A stretch of DNA of 21,771 bases, taken from assembly GCA_023392205.1 (NCBI GenBank), contig JAEVZN010000483.1, positions 1 through 21,771 of the forward strand, given 5' to 3'. The stretch comes from Pseudomonadota bacterium (GTDB lineage Bacteria > Pseudomonadota > Alphaproteobacteria > Rhizobiales > Xanthobacteraceae). This document shows, piece after piece, positions 14,021 through 21,527 of this stretch. The notes under the pieces were generated by a model, which saw only the letters and a program-made list of their open reading frames with translations, was not told the DNA's origin and did not search any database. Numbering within the stretch: position 1 is the first letter of the stretch; the number at the start of each line of letters is the position of its first letter. The translations under genes were made by a program, and so were the position numbers.

Positions 14021-15175
14021 ATGCCATTGCCGCTGCAGGACATCGTCGTCATCGAACTCGGTCACAGTGTCGCCGCGCCGATTGCGGGGCAGATTCTGGC
14101 CGAACTCGGCGCGACCGTCATCAAGGTCGAAAACCCGCAGGGCGGGGACGATGCACGCAACTGGGGGCCGCCTTTCCTGCATGGCGCGGCCTCGACCTTT
14201 CAGGCCATCAACCGCAACAAGTATTCGGTCGCGGCCGACCTGAAGGATGCGGCGACGGTCGAGACCCTGCGCCGCTACGTGATCGAGAAGGCGGATGTGG
14301 TGGTGCAGAACATGCGGCCCGGACTGGTGGAGCGATACGGGCTCGATGCAGCGGCGTTGCGCGCGCGCAAGCCCGCGCTGATCTATTGCAACATGACCGC
14401 CTTCGGCGCCGACGGGCCGATGAAGAACGCGCCGGGTTACGACCCGCTGCTGCAGGCTTTCGGCGGATTGATGAGCGTGACCGGGCATCCGGGACAGGAG
14501 CCGGTGCGCACCGGTCCCTCGATCATCGATCAGGGCGCCGGCATGTGGGCGGTGATCGGCATTCTCACCGCCCTGCTCAGGCGCAAGGACACGGGCGAAG
14601 GCTGCGTGGTCGATACATCGCTGTTCGAGACCGCCCTGTCATGGATGTGCATGCATGTCGCGCGCTACATCGCGTCGGGTCAGGTGCCGGGGCCGGGAGG
14701 CTCCGAGAATGGCGGGATGGCGCCCTACAAGGCCTATGAGGCGAGCGACGGCTGGGTGGTGATCGCGGCGGCCAACGACAATCTGTTCCGGCGGCTGTCG
14801 GTTGCGCTCGGGCATCCCGAATGGCCGGACGATCCGCAACTGGATACGAATGCCAACCGGGTCCGCAATCGCGAGCGGGTCAATGCGCTGGTCGCCGAAG
14901 TGATCCGCAGCGGCACGCGGCAGCATTGGCTGGATGCGCTCGCCGCGGCGTCGGTGCCCTGCGCGGCCTTGCAGAATGTCGACGAGGTGATGAACCATCC
15001 GCAGATGCAGGCCACCGGCATGTTGCAGAACAGCGCGGACGGGCAATTCCAGCTCATCGGCATTCCGCTGCAATTCGATGGCGAACGTCCGGCATTGCGG
15101 AAGAATCCGCCGGCTCTGGCGGAAGACAATGCGCTGATCTTCGACTCGGGTAACAAGCGCCGCGACGTCTCCTGA
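14021..15175 (+). CDS. CaiB/BaiF family (class III) CoA transferase
   Basis: Moves CoA between a donor thioester and a free acid through enzyme-bound anhydride and thioester intermediates. From ATG 14021 it has 384 residues, normal for the family. Features: the N-terminal PLPLQDIVVIELGHSVAAP, KVENPQGGDDAR, NRNKYSVAADLK, NMRPGLVERYGLD, YCNMTAFGADGP, and TGPSIIDQGAG, where D170 matches the catalytic Asp169 of formyl-CoA transferase. A TTG eight codons upstream (13997) is in frame, but the family match starts at the ATG. The acyl-CoA dehydrogenase begins 25 bases downstream, so the two likely act on the same acid. The divergent Bug gene probably encodes its receptor. The actual CoA donor and acceptor are unknown. 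Confidence 0.93.
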   Translation: MPLPLQDIVVIELGHSVAAPIAGQILAELGATVIKVENPQGGDDARNWGPPFLHGAASTFQAINRNKYSVAADLKDAATVETLRRYVIEKADVVVQNMRPGLVERYGLDAAALRARKPALIYCNMTAFGADGPMKNAPGYDPLLQAFGGLMSVTGHPGQEPVRTGPSIIDQGAGMWAVIGILTALLRRKDTGEGCVVDTSLFETALSWMCMHVARYIASGQVPGPGGSENGGMAPYKAYEASDGWVVIAAANDNLFRRLSVALGHPEWPDDPQLDTNANRVRNRERVNALVAEVIRSGTRQHWLDALAAASVPCAALQNVDEVMNHPQMQATGMLQNSADGQFQLIGIPLQFDGERPALRKNPPALAEDNALIFDSGNKRRDVS

Positions 15176-15200
15176 GCGCGCTTCATCAAGGACAACAACA

Positions 15201-16394
15201 ATGGATGGCTTTTCATCCACGACCGACAATGTCTCCGTTCCGCTCGGGGAGGATTATCCGGAAATTCGCGAAGGTGTGCGTGCCATCTGCAAGAAATATC
15301 CCGGCGAATATTGGCGCAAGCTCGAAGACAATGACGATTATGCGGAAGCGTTCATCCAGGAACTGACCGACGCGGGTTATCTCGCCGCGCAGATCCCGGA
15401 GGAGTATGGCGGCTCCGGCCTGCCGCTGCGGGCGGGCTGCGCGATCCTCGAGGAGATCAATGCCAATGGCTGCCAGGCTAGCGCCGGCCATGCGCAGATG
15501 TACATGATGGGCATGCTGCTGCGGCACGGCAACGAGGAGCAGAAGAACAAGTATCTGCCGGGCATCGCGGAAGGGAAAATCCGCTTTCAGGCCTTCGGCG
15601 TCACCGAACCCACCACCGGCTCCGACACGCTGCAATTGAAAACCCGCGCCGAGAAGAAGGGCGACCGCTACATCGTCAACGGCCAGAAGATCTGGACCTC
15701 GCGCGCGCACAAGTCCGATCTGATGACGCTGCTGGTGCGCACCACGCCGCTGGATCAGGTCAAGAAGCGCACCGAAGGCCTGTCGGTGCTGCTGGTCGAT
15801 GTGAAGGAGGCGCTCGGCAAGGGCCTCACGATGCAGCGTATCGACACCATGATCAATCACCAGACCAATGCGCTGTTCTTCGACAATCTGGAAGTGCCTG
15901 CCGAAAACCTTATCGGTGAGGAGGGGCAGGGCTTCCGCTATATCCTTACCGGCATGAATTCCGAGCGCCTCGTCGCCGCGTCGCAATCGTCGGGCGATTG
16001 CCGCTTTTTCATCGACAAGGCGGTGGCTTATTCGAAGGAGCGCGAGGTGTTCGGCCGCCCCATCGGCCAGAACCAGGGCATCCAGTTTCCGCTCGCGCGC
16101 TGCTATGCCGAGTGGAAGGCGGCCGACCTGATGATCCGCGCCGGCTGTGCGCTGTTCGAGGCGGGCAAGCCTTGCGGCGAGGAGGCCAATATGGCGAAGC
16201 TCCTGGCCAGCGAAGCCGCCTGGCACGCGGCCGAGGCCTGCATGCAGACGCATGGCGGCTTTGCCGCGGCGCGCGAATTCGATGTCGAGCGCAAATGGCG
16301 CGACGCCCGGATCTCGCTGATCGCACCGATCTCGACCAATCTCATCCTCGCCTATATCGGCCAGAACGTGCTCGGCATGCCGCGCTCATATTGA
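15201..16394 (+). CDS. Acyl-CoA dehydrogenase family protein
   Basis: A second ACAD, 397 residues, clearly different from the one at 743. It has IPEEYGGSGLPL, FGVTEPTTGSDT (flavin-contact signature), VNGQKIWTS, GMNSERLVAA, KEREVFGRPIGQNQGIQFPLA and THGGFAAAREFDVERKWRD. E359 in the last block occupies the catalytic-base position of MCAD-type enzymes. AAGGA eight bases before ATG 15201 supports the start. It is co-transcribed with the CoA transferase, forming a two-gene activation-plus-desaturation unit. The likely electron acceptor is ETF. The combination recalls dicarboxylate or methyl-branched acid catabolism, but the substrate cannot be read from sequence. Confidence 0.95.
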   Translation: MDGFSSTTDNVSVPLGEDYPEIREGVRAICKKYPGEYWRKLEDNDDYAEAFIQELTDAGYLAAQIPEEYGGSGLPLRAGCAILEEINANGCQASAGHAQMYMMGMLLRHGNEEQKNKYLPGIAEGKIRFQAFGVTEPTTGSDTLQLKTRAEKKGDRYIVNGQKIWTSRAHKSDLMTLLVRTTPLDQVKKRTEGLSVLLVDVKEALGKGLTMQRIDTMINHQTNALFFDNLEVPAENLIGEEGQGFRYILTGMNSERLVAASQSSGDCRFFIDKAVAYSKEREVFGRPIGQNQGIQFPLARCYAEWKAADLMIRAGCALFEAGKPCGEEANMAKLLASEAAWHAAEACMQTHGGFAAAREFDVERKWRDARISLIAPISTNLILAYIGQNVLGMPRSY

Positions 16395-16396
16395 AC

Positions 16397-16412
16397 GGAA
16401 CCACATGGTTCC
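16397..16412 (+). terminator. Short hairpin after the second acyl-CoA dehydrogenase
   Basis: GGAACC and GGTTCC are exact inverted arms around ACAT, two bases after the stop codon. No T-run follows; a weak terminator or mRNA 3' hairpin. Confidence 0.3.
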
Positions 16413-16429
16413 TGTGTCATCCCAAGGGC

Positions 16430-16453
16430 GGAGTGTGCTTTTCCGCGCACTCC
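16430..16453. repeat. Nine-pair hairpin (GGAGTGTGC/GCGCACTCC) in the gap before the DoxX-like gene
   Basis: GGAGTGTGC (16430-16438) pairs with GCGCACTCC (16445-16453), with one G-U and a TTTTCC loop. The surrounding TCATCCCAAGGGCGGAGTG text looks like a dispersed intergenic repeat unit. It could end the CoA-transferase operon transcript. Confidence 0.45.
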
Positions 16454-16535
16454 ACTATCCTCCCGCCGATGCGATTCGTAGCAGGGCGCGTCGTCACGAT
16501 GCGCCGCGCGCGGAACAGGATACGAGGACGGGAAG

Positions 16536-16874
16536 ATGGCGGGCGTGGGCTGGGCAGTCTGGCTGACATGGTTGCTGGCGCTGTTTTATATCGGCAACGG
16601 CATCGCCAATTTCTTCAATCCGAAGCCGTTTCGTGAGGGCTACGAGAAGTGGCGCTTCCCGTCATGGTTTCACATCTTCAACGGGGCGTTCCAGCTTCTG
16701 ACCGGCATCCTGCTGGTCTTCGCGCAGACGCGCTGGATCGGCTTCCTGCTGGCGATTGCGGTCAGTCTCGGCGTTTATGGCACGCTGATCCGGCACCGGG
16801 AATTCTCGCATCTGCCGCCGATCACCATCCTGACGGCATTGCTGCTGATCGCGATGTGGGGCCTTTATCCGTAG
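16536..16874 (+). CDS. Small DoxX-like four-helix membrane protein
   Basis: 112 residues with four hydrophobic segments at about 6-24, 45-64, 66-84 and 94-110, and the DoxX-like features YIGNGIANFFNPKPFREGYEKWRFP in the first loop and FHIFNGAFQLLTGILL in helix two. Such proteins are inner-membrane and mostly uncharacterised; some relatives are linked to thiosulfate/quinone or redox-stress functions. ATG 16536 is preceded by GGACGGGAAG. It stands 141 bases after the acyl-CoA dehydrogenase and is convergent with a Bug gene, so a shared pathway is not implied. Confidence 0.8.
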   Translation: MAGVGWAVWLTWLLALFYIGNGIANFFNPKPFREGYEKWRFPSWFHIFNGAFQLLTGILLVFAQTRWIGFLLAIAVSLGVYGTLIRHREFSHLPPITILTALLLIAMWGLYP

Positions 16875-16909
16875 AAGAAAGTGCGCGGCATCAAGACGCT
16901 GCGACATGC

Positions 16910-16933
16910 GATGGCCGGGTCCGCCCGGCCATC
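16910..16933. terminator. Strong bidirectional terminator hairpin
   Basis: Perfect ten-base arms GATGGCCGGG (16910-16919) and CCCGGCCATC (16924-16933) flank the tetraloop TCCG, in the 89-base gap between the convergent DoxX-like and Bug genes. Short T-rich context (TTCGTC) follows on the plus strand. Confidence 0.8.
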
Positions 16934-16963
16934 TTCGTCACGTATCGAGCGGCCGAAAGACGT

Positions 16964-17944
16964 TCAGTTCGTCTTGCCGCTCGCCTTCACCACGTCGCCC
17001 CACATCTTGTATTCGGAGCGGATGCGCTCGGCGAGGCTGTCCGGGCTGTCGCCGATCACTTCAAACGTCATGTCCTGCAGCCGCTTGTTGATCTCCGGAT
17101 CGCTGAGCGCCTTTTTCACTTCGGCATTGAGGCGGTCGACGATATTCTTGGGCGTCCCGGCCGGTGCGAAGACGGCGATCCAGCCATACACATCGAAGCT
17201 CGGCAATGTTTCCGCGACGGACGGAATATCCGGCTTGGTCTTGATGCGGTCCTTGCCGGTGACGGCCAGCACCTTGATCGGGGCTGCATCGTCAAGCGCG
17301 GCGACGGTGGAGAAGGTCAGCACGGCCACCTTGATATGTCCGCCGGTCAGATCGGCCTGTGCGGCCGCGCCGCCCTTGTAGGGCACATGCGTCATGTTGA
17401 TGCCGGCCTTGCTGTTGATCAGCTCTCCGGCAACGTGATGCGGCGATCCCACGCCGGACGAGCCGAACGACAGCGTGCCGGGATTTCTCTTCGCGTATTC
17501 GATCAGTTCGGCGACATTGTTCACGCCGAGCGACTTGTGCACCACAAGCGCGAGCGGCGCGCCCGCTATGGTTGTGATCGGCGCGAAGTCCTTCAGCGGA
17601 TCGAAGGGCGGCGGCTGGAAATGCGGGGTGATGGTGAAATTGGCGTTCGGTGCGGTCAGGAGCGTATAGCCATCTGGCTCCGCGCGCGCGACATGCGCCG
17701 TCCCGATATTGCCACCGGCACCGGCCCGGCTTTCGACCACCACGGTCTGGCCGAGCGCCGCCTGCAATTTCGGCTGGATCAGCCGCGAGACCTGATCGGT
17801 CGAGGCGCCGGCCGGGAACGGGTTGATCAGGGTGATCATCCGCTCCGGATAGGGGGCTTGCGCCAATACGTGGCCGGACGTGGCGAGCGCCAGTCCGGCA
17901 AGAGCGAGGCAGCCAGACAAGGCCACCTTCAGTGGAGCCTTCAT
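16964..17944 (-). CDS. Bug/TctC-family substrate-binding protein
   Basis: A second periplasmic Bug receptor, 326 residues from the chosen start. The signal peptide runs through a hydrophobic stretch to about LAQA, before YPERMITLINPFPAGASTDQVSR. The Bug loops are FPAGASTDQ and SSGVGSPHHVAGE, with VESRAGAGGNIG and VPYKGGAAAQADL. There are two in-frame ATGs: the one at 17950 abuts the GGGAGG ribosome site, while the one at 17944 is six bases from it, so 17944 is chosen. No TctAB genes are near. It is divergent, across 211 bases, from an ABC operon that itself lacks a binding protein, so it may serve that transporter or be an orphan. Confidence 0.94.
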   Translation of the reverse strand: MKAPLKVALSGCLALAGLALATSGHVLAQAPYPERMITLINPFPAGASTDQVSRLIQPKLQAALGQTVVVESRAGAGGNIGTAHVARAEPDGYTLLTAPNANFTITPHFQPPPFDPLKDFAPITTIAGAPLALVVHKSLGVNNVAELIEYAKRNPGTLSFGSSGVGSPHHVAGELINSKAGINMTHVPYKGGAAAQADLTGGHIKVAVLTFSTVAALDDAAPIKVLAVTGKDRIKTKPDIPSVAETLPSFDVYGWIAVFAPAGTPKNIVDRLNAEVKKALSDPEINKRLQDMTFEVIGDSPDSLAERIRSEYKMWGDVVKASGKTN

Positions 17945-18139
17945 TGTCATCCTCCCTATGAGTTATTTTTCGGCAATTCTCTGCGCCCGTTCGCTGCGCA
18001 GCAAGCCGCAAAGTGCGTCCCACCTGCCTTTCGGGCGGTTTGGCGATGCTCATTGCCCACGCAGGAATTGCCCAACCCGGACGCTTGCCGCCTGTTCCGT
18101 GCGCCGCTATCGTGAATTCTGACCCCACGGAGAAGCCCG

Positions 18140-18175
18140 ATGACAGGCGGCGGCAGCCCAAATGATTTCGATTGA
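18140..18175 (+). CDS. Candidate 11-codon leader ORF overlapping the ABC ATPase start
   Basis: ATG 18140 is preceded by CGGAGAA (GGAG at 18129-18132), a better ribosome site than that of the ATPase gene, and reads MTGGGSPNDFD before TGA at 18173-18175. It overlaps the ATPase ATG (18162) in another frame. It could couple translation into the operon. There is no conservation evidence, so this is tentative. Confidence 0.25.
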   Translation: MTGGGSPNDFD

Positions 18176-18932
18176 GCAGCTCGCCAAATCCTTCGAAACC
18201 CAGCGAAACCAGCCCCATCTCGCCATTGCCGACATCGATCTGAAGGTGGCAGACGGGGAATTCGTGTCGATCCTCGGTCCGTCCGGCTGTGGCAAATCCA
18301 CGCTGCTCTATATTGTGGGCGGGTTCGTGCCGCCTTCGACCGGAGCGGTGCTGGTGGACGGCAAGCCGGTCGATGGGCCGGGGCCGGATCGCGGGCCGGT
18401 ATTTCAGGAATTCGCGCTGTTTCCGTGGAAGACGGTGCTCGGCAACGTCATGTACGGGCTGCTGGAACAGGGGCACAAGCGCAAGGTCGCCGAAGAGCGT
18501 GCGCGCGAATTGCTCGCCATGGTCAATCTCACCCGCTATGCGGATTTCTATCCGAAGGAATTGTCGGGCGGCATGAAGCAGCGCGTCGCGATCTGCCGCA
18601 CGCTCGCTTATCGCCCGAAGATCCTGCTGATGGACGAGCCCTTCGGTGCGCTCGATGCGCATACGCGCGTGCGACTGCAAAACGATCTGCTGGATATCTG
18701 GGAGCGCGACCGCAAGACCGTGATGTTCGTCACGCATAGCGTGGAAGAGGCGGTGTTCCTGTCCGACCGTGTCATGGTGATGACGCGCTCGCCGGGCCGC
18801 ATCAAGGAGATCATCCCGATCGATCTGCCGCGGCCGCGGGTGAGGGCGGAATTGCTCGTCAATCGCAAATACCAGGATTACGTCGTCGAGATCGAGAAGA
18901 TGATGGAGAACCCGGTCGACGAGGTCGCATGA
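18162..18932 (+). CDS. SsuB/TauB-type ABC transporter ATP-binding protein
   Basis: The ATPase of a nitrate/sulfonate/taurine-class importer, 256 residues. Walker A GPSGCGKST at 39-47, Q-loop Q82 in FQEFALFPWKTVLGN (the SsuB/TauB type), signature LSGGMKQR at 134-141, Walker B ILLMDEPFGALD at 154-165, and switch H192 in FVTHSVEEA. It starts the operon: its TGA overlaps the ATG of the first permease by four bases, a sign of translational coupling. Class members carry sulfonates, nitrate, pyrimidines, hydroxymethylpyrimidine or aromatic acids. With a NicX-like enzyme at the operon's end, an N-heteroaromatic substrate is my inference. The plain Shine-Dalgarno is poor; an 11-codon ORF overlaps the start. 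Confidence 0.95.
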   Translation: MISIEQLAKSFETQRNQPHLAIADIDLKVADGEFVSILGPSGCGKSTLLYIVGGFVPPSTGAVLVDGKPVDGPGPDRGPVFQEFALFPWKTVLGNVMYGLLEQGHKRKVAEERARELLAMVNLTRYADFYPKELSGGMKQRVAICRTLAYRPKILLMDEPFGALDAHTRVRLQNDLLDIWERDRKTVMFVTHSVEEAVFLSDRVMVMTRSPGRIKEIIPIDLPRPRVRAELLVNRKYQDYVVEIEKMMENPVDEVA

Positions 18933-19711
18933 AATCGCTCACCGCCATTCCCGGTGTCCCGCCGCTGATCGCCTGTTTCTGCCTGCTGCTGGGGTGGGAG
19001 CTTCTGGCCCGGATCCAGGGGCTCGATTCATTGCCGACGGCGTGGGAATCCTTGCGCGAATTGCCGGCCATTCTCAGCGATCCGCGTTCGCTCAATGATA
19101 TCATGTCGTCGATCCGGCGGATGATCGTGGGTTTCGCGCTGGCTTTGGTCTTCGCGATCCCCGTCGGCCTGATGATGGGCCGCAGCCGCAATGTCGCGGC
19201 CTTCTTCAATCCGCTATTCATGGTGATCTATCCGGTGCCGAAGGCGGCGCTGATGCCGATCATCATGCTGTGGCTCGGCATCGGCGACGCCTCCAAGACG
19301 CTGGTGATCTTTCTCGGCGTATCGCTGCCGCTCATCTATCACACCTATCAGGGCTCGAAGGCGGTCGGCGAAAAGCTGATCTGGTCCGGCGCGGCGATGG
19401 GGATGAGCGCGCGGCAGCGTCTGTTGCGCATCGTGCTGCCGGCGGCGATGCCGGAAATCATGGTCGGCTGTCGCACCGGGCTCGTGCTGGCGCTGATCAC
19501 CATGGTGACGTCCGAGATGATCACGAGGCAGGCCGGCATCGGCAATCTGCTCTTCAACTCGCTCGATCTGGCGCAATATTCCACGACCTATGCGACCATT
19601 GTGATCGTCGGCGTGCTCGGCTTCGTGCTCGATCTCGTGTTCGAGAAGATGCGTAACGTCGTGGTCGGCTGGGCCGATCCGGTCCATCAGATTGCGGTGG
19701 GCTCGGCATGA
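18929..19711 (+). CDS. SsuC/TauC-type ABC transporter permease (first of two)
   Basis: An inner-membrane permease of 260 residues, with hydrophobic helices beginning at about 10, 66, 92, 125 and 183 and one near 222. The EAA coupling loop is GAAMGMSARQRLLRIVLPAAMP (154-175), with YPVPKAALMPIIMLW before it, typical of the BPD-transport-2 SsuC subfamily. It overlaps the ATPase gene upstream by ATGA and the next permease downstream by ATGA. Because a second, different permease follows, the channel is probably a heterodimer, unlike the SsuC homodimer. Confidence 0.93.
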   Translation: MKSLTAIPGVPPLIACFCLLLGWELLARIQGLDSLPTAWESLRELPAILSDPRSLNDIMSSIRRMIVGFALALVFAIPVGLMMGRSRNVAAFFNPLFMVIYPVPKAALMPIIMLWLGIGDASKTLVIFLGVSLPLIYHTYQGSKAVGEKLIWSGAAMGMSARQRLLRIVLPAAMPEIMVGCRTGLVLALITMVTSEMITRQAGIGNLLFNSLDLAQYSTTYATIVIVGVLGFVLDLVFEKMRNVVVGWADPVHQIAVGSA

Positions 19712-20478
19712 CCATGCAGCGACGCTTCTCCGAACTGGCGATCGGGATGATCCCGATCCTCGCCATCCTTGCGCTGTGGCACATGCTGGCGGAGTTCAGG
19801 ATCGCGCCGCCGAGCCTGTTGCCTGCGCCGGGGCTGGTCTTTGCGCGGATCGTGCAATTGCTCGGCGATCCGGCGTTTCTGGAGCATTGCGCGGTCACGC
19901 TCTACCGCCTGTTCTGCGGCTTCGGGCTCGCGGTGGTTTTCGGCGTCACGCTCGGCATTCTGGCCGCGGGCAGCCCGATGTTCGGGGCGCTGTTGCGGCC
20001 CTTCATCCGGGTGCTGGCGCCGGTGCCGAAGATCGCGCTCTATCCGGCCTTTATCCTGACGCTTGGCTTCGACCATTCCTCGAAGATCGCGCTGGTCTTT
20101 GCCGATGCGGTGTTCCCGATCCTGCTCGCGACCTATCAGGGGGCGCTGTCGGTAGAGCCGAAGCTCGTCTGGTCGGCGCGCGCCATGGGGGTGAGCCGGC
20201 TGAAAAGCCTGCTGACGGTGGTGCTGACTGCCTCGCTGCCATCGATCCTGACCGGCTGCAGGATCGCGCTTGTCATTTCCTGCATCGTGGTCTTTCTGTC
20301 GGAGATGATTTCGTCGACCGATGGCCTGGGCTCGCTTCTGGTCCGTGCCGCCCGCAATTTCCAGACCGTGGACATGTTCGTCCCGATCATCGCCATTTCG
20401 GTGCTCGGGCTGATCCTGAACGGGCTGTTCAACCTGTTGCGGGCGCGGCTTCTGGTCGGGTTTCCGGAGGAAAGCTGA
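19708..20478 (+). CDS. SsuC/TauC-type ABC transporter permease (second of two)
   Basis: 256 residues, same fold as the preceding permease but clearly diverged. It has PAPGLVFARIVQLL near 39, VLAPVPKIALYPAFILTLGF near 102-121, and the EAA loop ARAMGVSRLKSLLTVVLTASLP at 157-178. Its ATG overlaps the first permease's stop, and its own TGA shares one base with the next ATG (TGATG). The NicX frame stays open through this gene, but these are separate proteins in different frames. Paired unequal permeases with one ATPase also occur in some pyrimidine-type ABC transporters of Hyphomicrobiales. Confidence 0.93.
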   Translation: MTMQRRFSELAIGMIPILAILALWHMLAEFRIAPPSLLPAPGLVFARIVQLLGDPAFLEHCAVTLYRLFCGFGLAVVFGVTLGILAAGSPMFGALLRPFIRVLAPVPKIALYPAFILTLGFDHSSKIALVFADAVFPILLATYQGALSVEPKLVWSARAMGVSRLKSLLTVVLTASLPSILTGCRIALVISCIVVFLSEMISSTDGLGSLLVRAARNFQTVDMFVPIIAISVLGLILNGLFNLLRARLLVGFPEES

Positions 20479-21524
20479 TGTTGTCGGATCGCATCGAAGC
20501 CAAGTGGATCGACGCCTTCTGCGAGCTGTTCGAGAAATGCGCGGTCAAGCCGGGCGATACCGCAGCCATTCTCTCGGAAACGCAGTCGCGCCAGCTCAAT
20601 GTGCATCTGGCGGAACTCGCCTTGCTGCGGCTGGGCGCGCGGCCCTTTCATGTCGTGGTGCCGACGCCGCGCAACAGCTATCCCGTGCCGATCCGCTCGA
20701 CGGGTGCGAGCATCGCCATCGGCAAGCTCGCGCCGGTGGTGTCGGCGCTGGCGCAGGCCGGTTTCGTGGTCGATTGCACGCTGGAAGGCCTGATGCATGC
20801 GCCGGAGACGCCGGACATCCTCAAGGCCGGCGCGCGCATCATGGTGATCTCCAACGAGCATCCCGAGGCGCTGGAGCGCATGCGTCCCGATCCGGCATTG
20901 GAGGCGCGGGTGCGCAATGCGGCGCGGATGCTGCGCGGCAGCAAGCGGATGAAGGTCACGTCCGCCGCCGGCACCGATCTCGATGTGAACATGGAGGGCG
21001 CGCAGACCGTCGGCATCTGGGGCTGGACCGAGAAGCCGGGGACGCTGGCGCATTGGCCAGGCGGCATCGTGGTGAGTTTCCCGAAGGCGAAGTCGCTCAA
21101 CGGTACGCTGGTGCTGGATCGCGGCGATGTGAACCTGACCTTCAAGCGCTATATCGCCGAGCCGATCCGTCTCACCTTCGTCGACGATTACATCACCGAC
21201 ATTGTAGGCGAGGGCACCGACGCCGAGCAATTCCGCAAGTATCTCGCCGCCTGGGGCGACCGCGAGGCCTATGCGGTGTCGCATGTCGGCTGGGGCATGA
21301 ATCCCGGCGCGCGCTACGAGGCGCTGTCGATGTATGGCCAGCGCGACACCAACGGCACGGAAATCCGCGCGGTGCCGGGCAATTTCCTGTTTTCCACCGG
21401 CGCCAATGAATTCGCCGGCCGGTACACGGCCGGGCATTTCGACCTGCCGGTGATGCGCACCACCATCGCGCTCGACAACAACGTGGTGGTCAAGGACGGC
21501 GAGTTGCAGGACGTGTTCGGTTAA
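20478..21524 (+). CDS. NicX-like 2,5-dihydroxypyridine 5,6-dioxygenase family protein (M29-peptidase-like fold)
   Basis: 348 residues; NicX of Pseudomonas putida is about 350. NicX is an Fe(II) extradiol-type enzyme that opens 2,5-dihydroxypyridine to N-formylmaleamate in nicotinate breakdown. Its metal ligands H265, H318 and D320 have matches here: H269 in SHVGWGMNPGARY, and H320 and D322 in GHFDLPV. Other shared blocks are HWPGGIVVSFP, NGTLVLDRGDV and GNFLFSTGANE. ATG 20478 has GGAGG (20466-20470) seven bases upstream and shares a base with the permease stop, so it is translated with the transporter. The partners NicD, NicF and NicE are not in the window, so the exact ring substrate may differ. 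Automated labels for this family often say 'leucyl aminopeptidase'; I consider that wrong. Confidence 0.87.
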   Translation: MLSDRIEAKWIDAFCELFEKCAVKPGDTAAILSETQSRQLNVHLAELALLRLGARPFHVVVPTPRNSYPVPIRSTGASIAIGKLAPVVSALAQAGFVVDCTLEGLMHAPETPDILKAGARIMVISNEHPEALERMRPDPALEARVRNAARMLRGSKRMKVTSAAGTDLDVNMEGAQTVGIWGWTEKPGTLAHWPGGIVVSFPKAKSLNGTLVLDRGDVNLTFKRYIAEPIRLTFVDDYITDIVGEGTDAEQFRKYLAAWGDREAYAVSHVGWGMNPGARYEALSMYGQRDTNGTEIRAVPGNFLFSTGANEFAGRYTAGHFDLPVMRTTIALDNNVVVKDGELQDVFG

Positions 21525-21527
21525 GCC

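Noticed and set aside
17945..17950. ATG at 17950 as the start of the second Bug protein
   Set aside because: It directly abuts the GGGAGG site, with no room for initiation; the in-frame ATG at 17944 has a six-base spacer.
18040..18060. TGGC...TTGC resembling a sigma-54 -24/-12 promoter before the ABC operon
   Set aside because: The GG and GC elements are separated by eleven bases instead of the required ten, and the CAC after TGG is missing.
19692..21524. One continuous open frame through the second permease and the NicX-like protein, suggesting a fusion
   Set aside because: Permease 2 is encoded in a different frame over 19708-20478 with clear EAA motifs. The NicX match begins at ATG 20478 with its own GGAGG site, and upstream translation in that frame has no family features.
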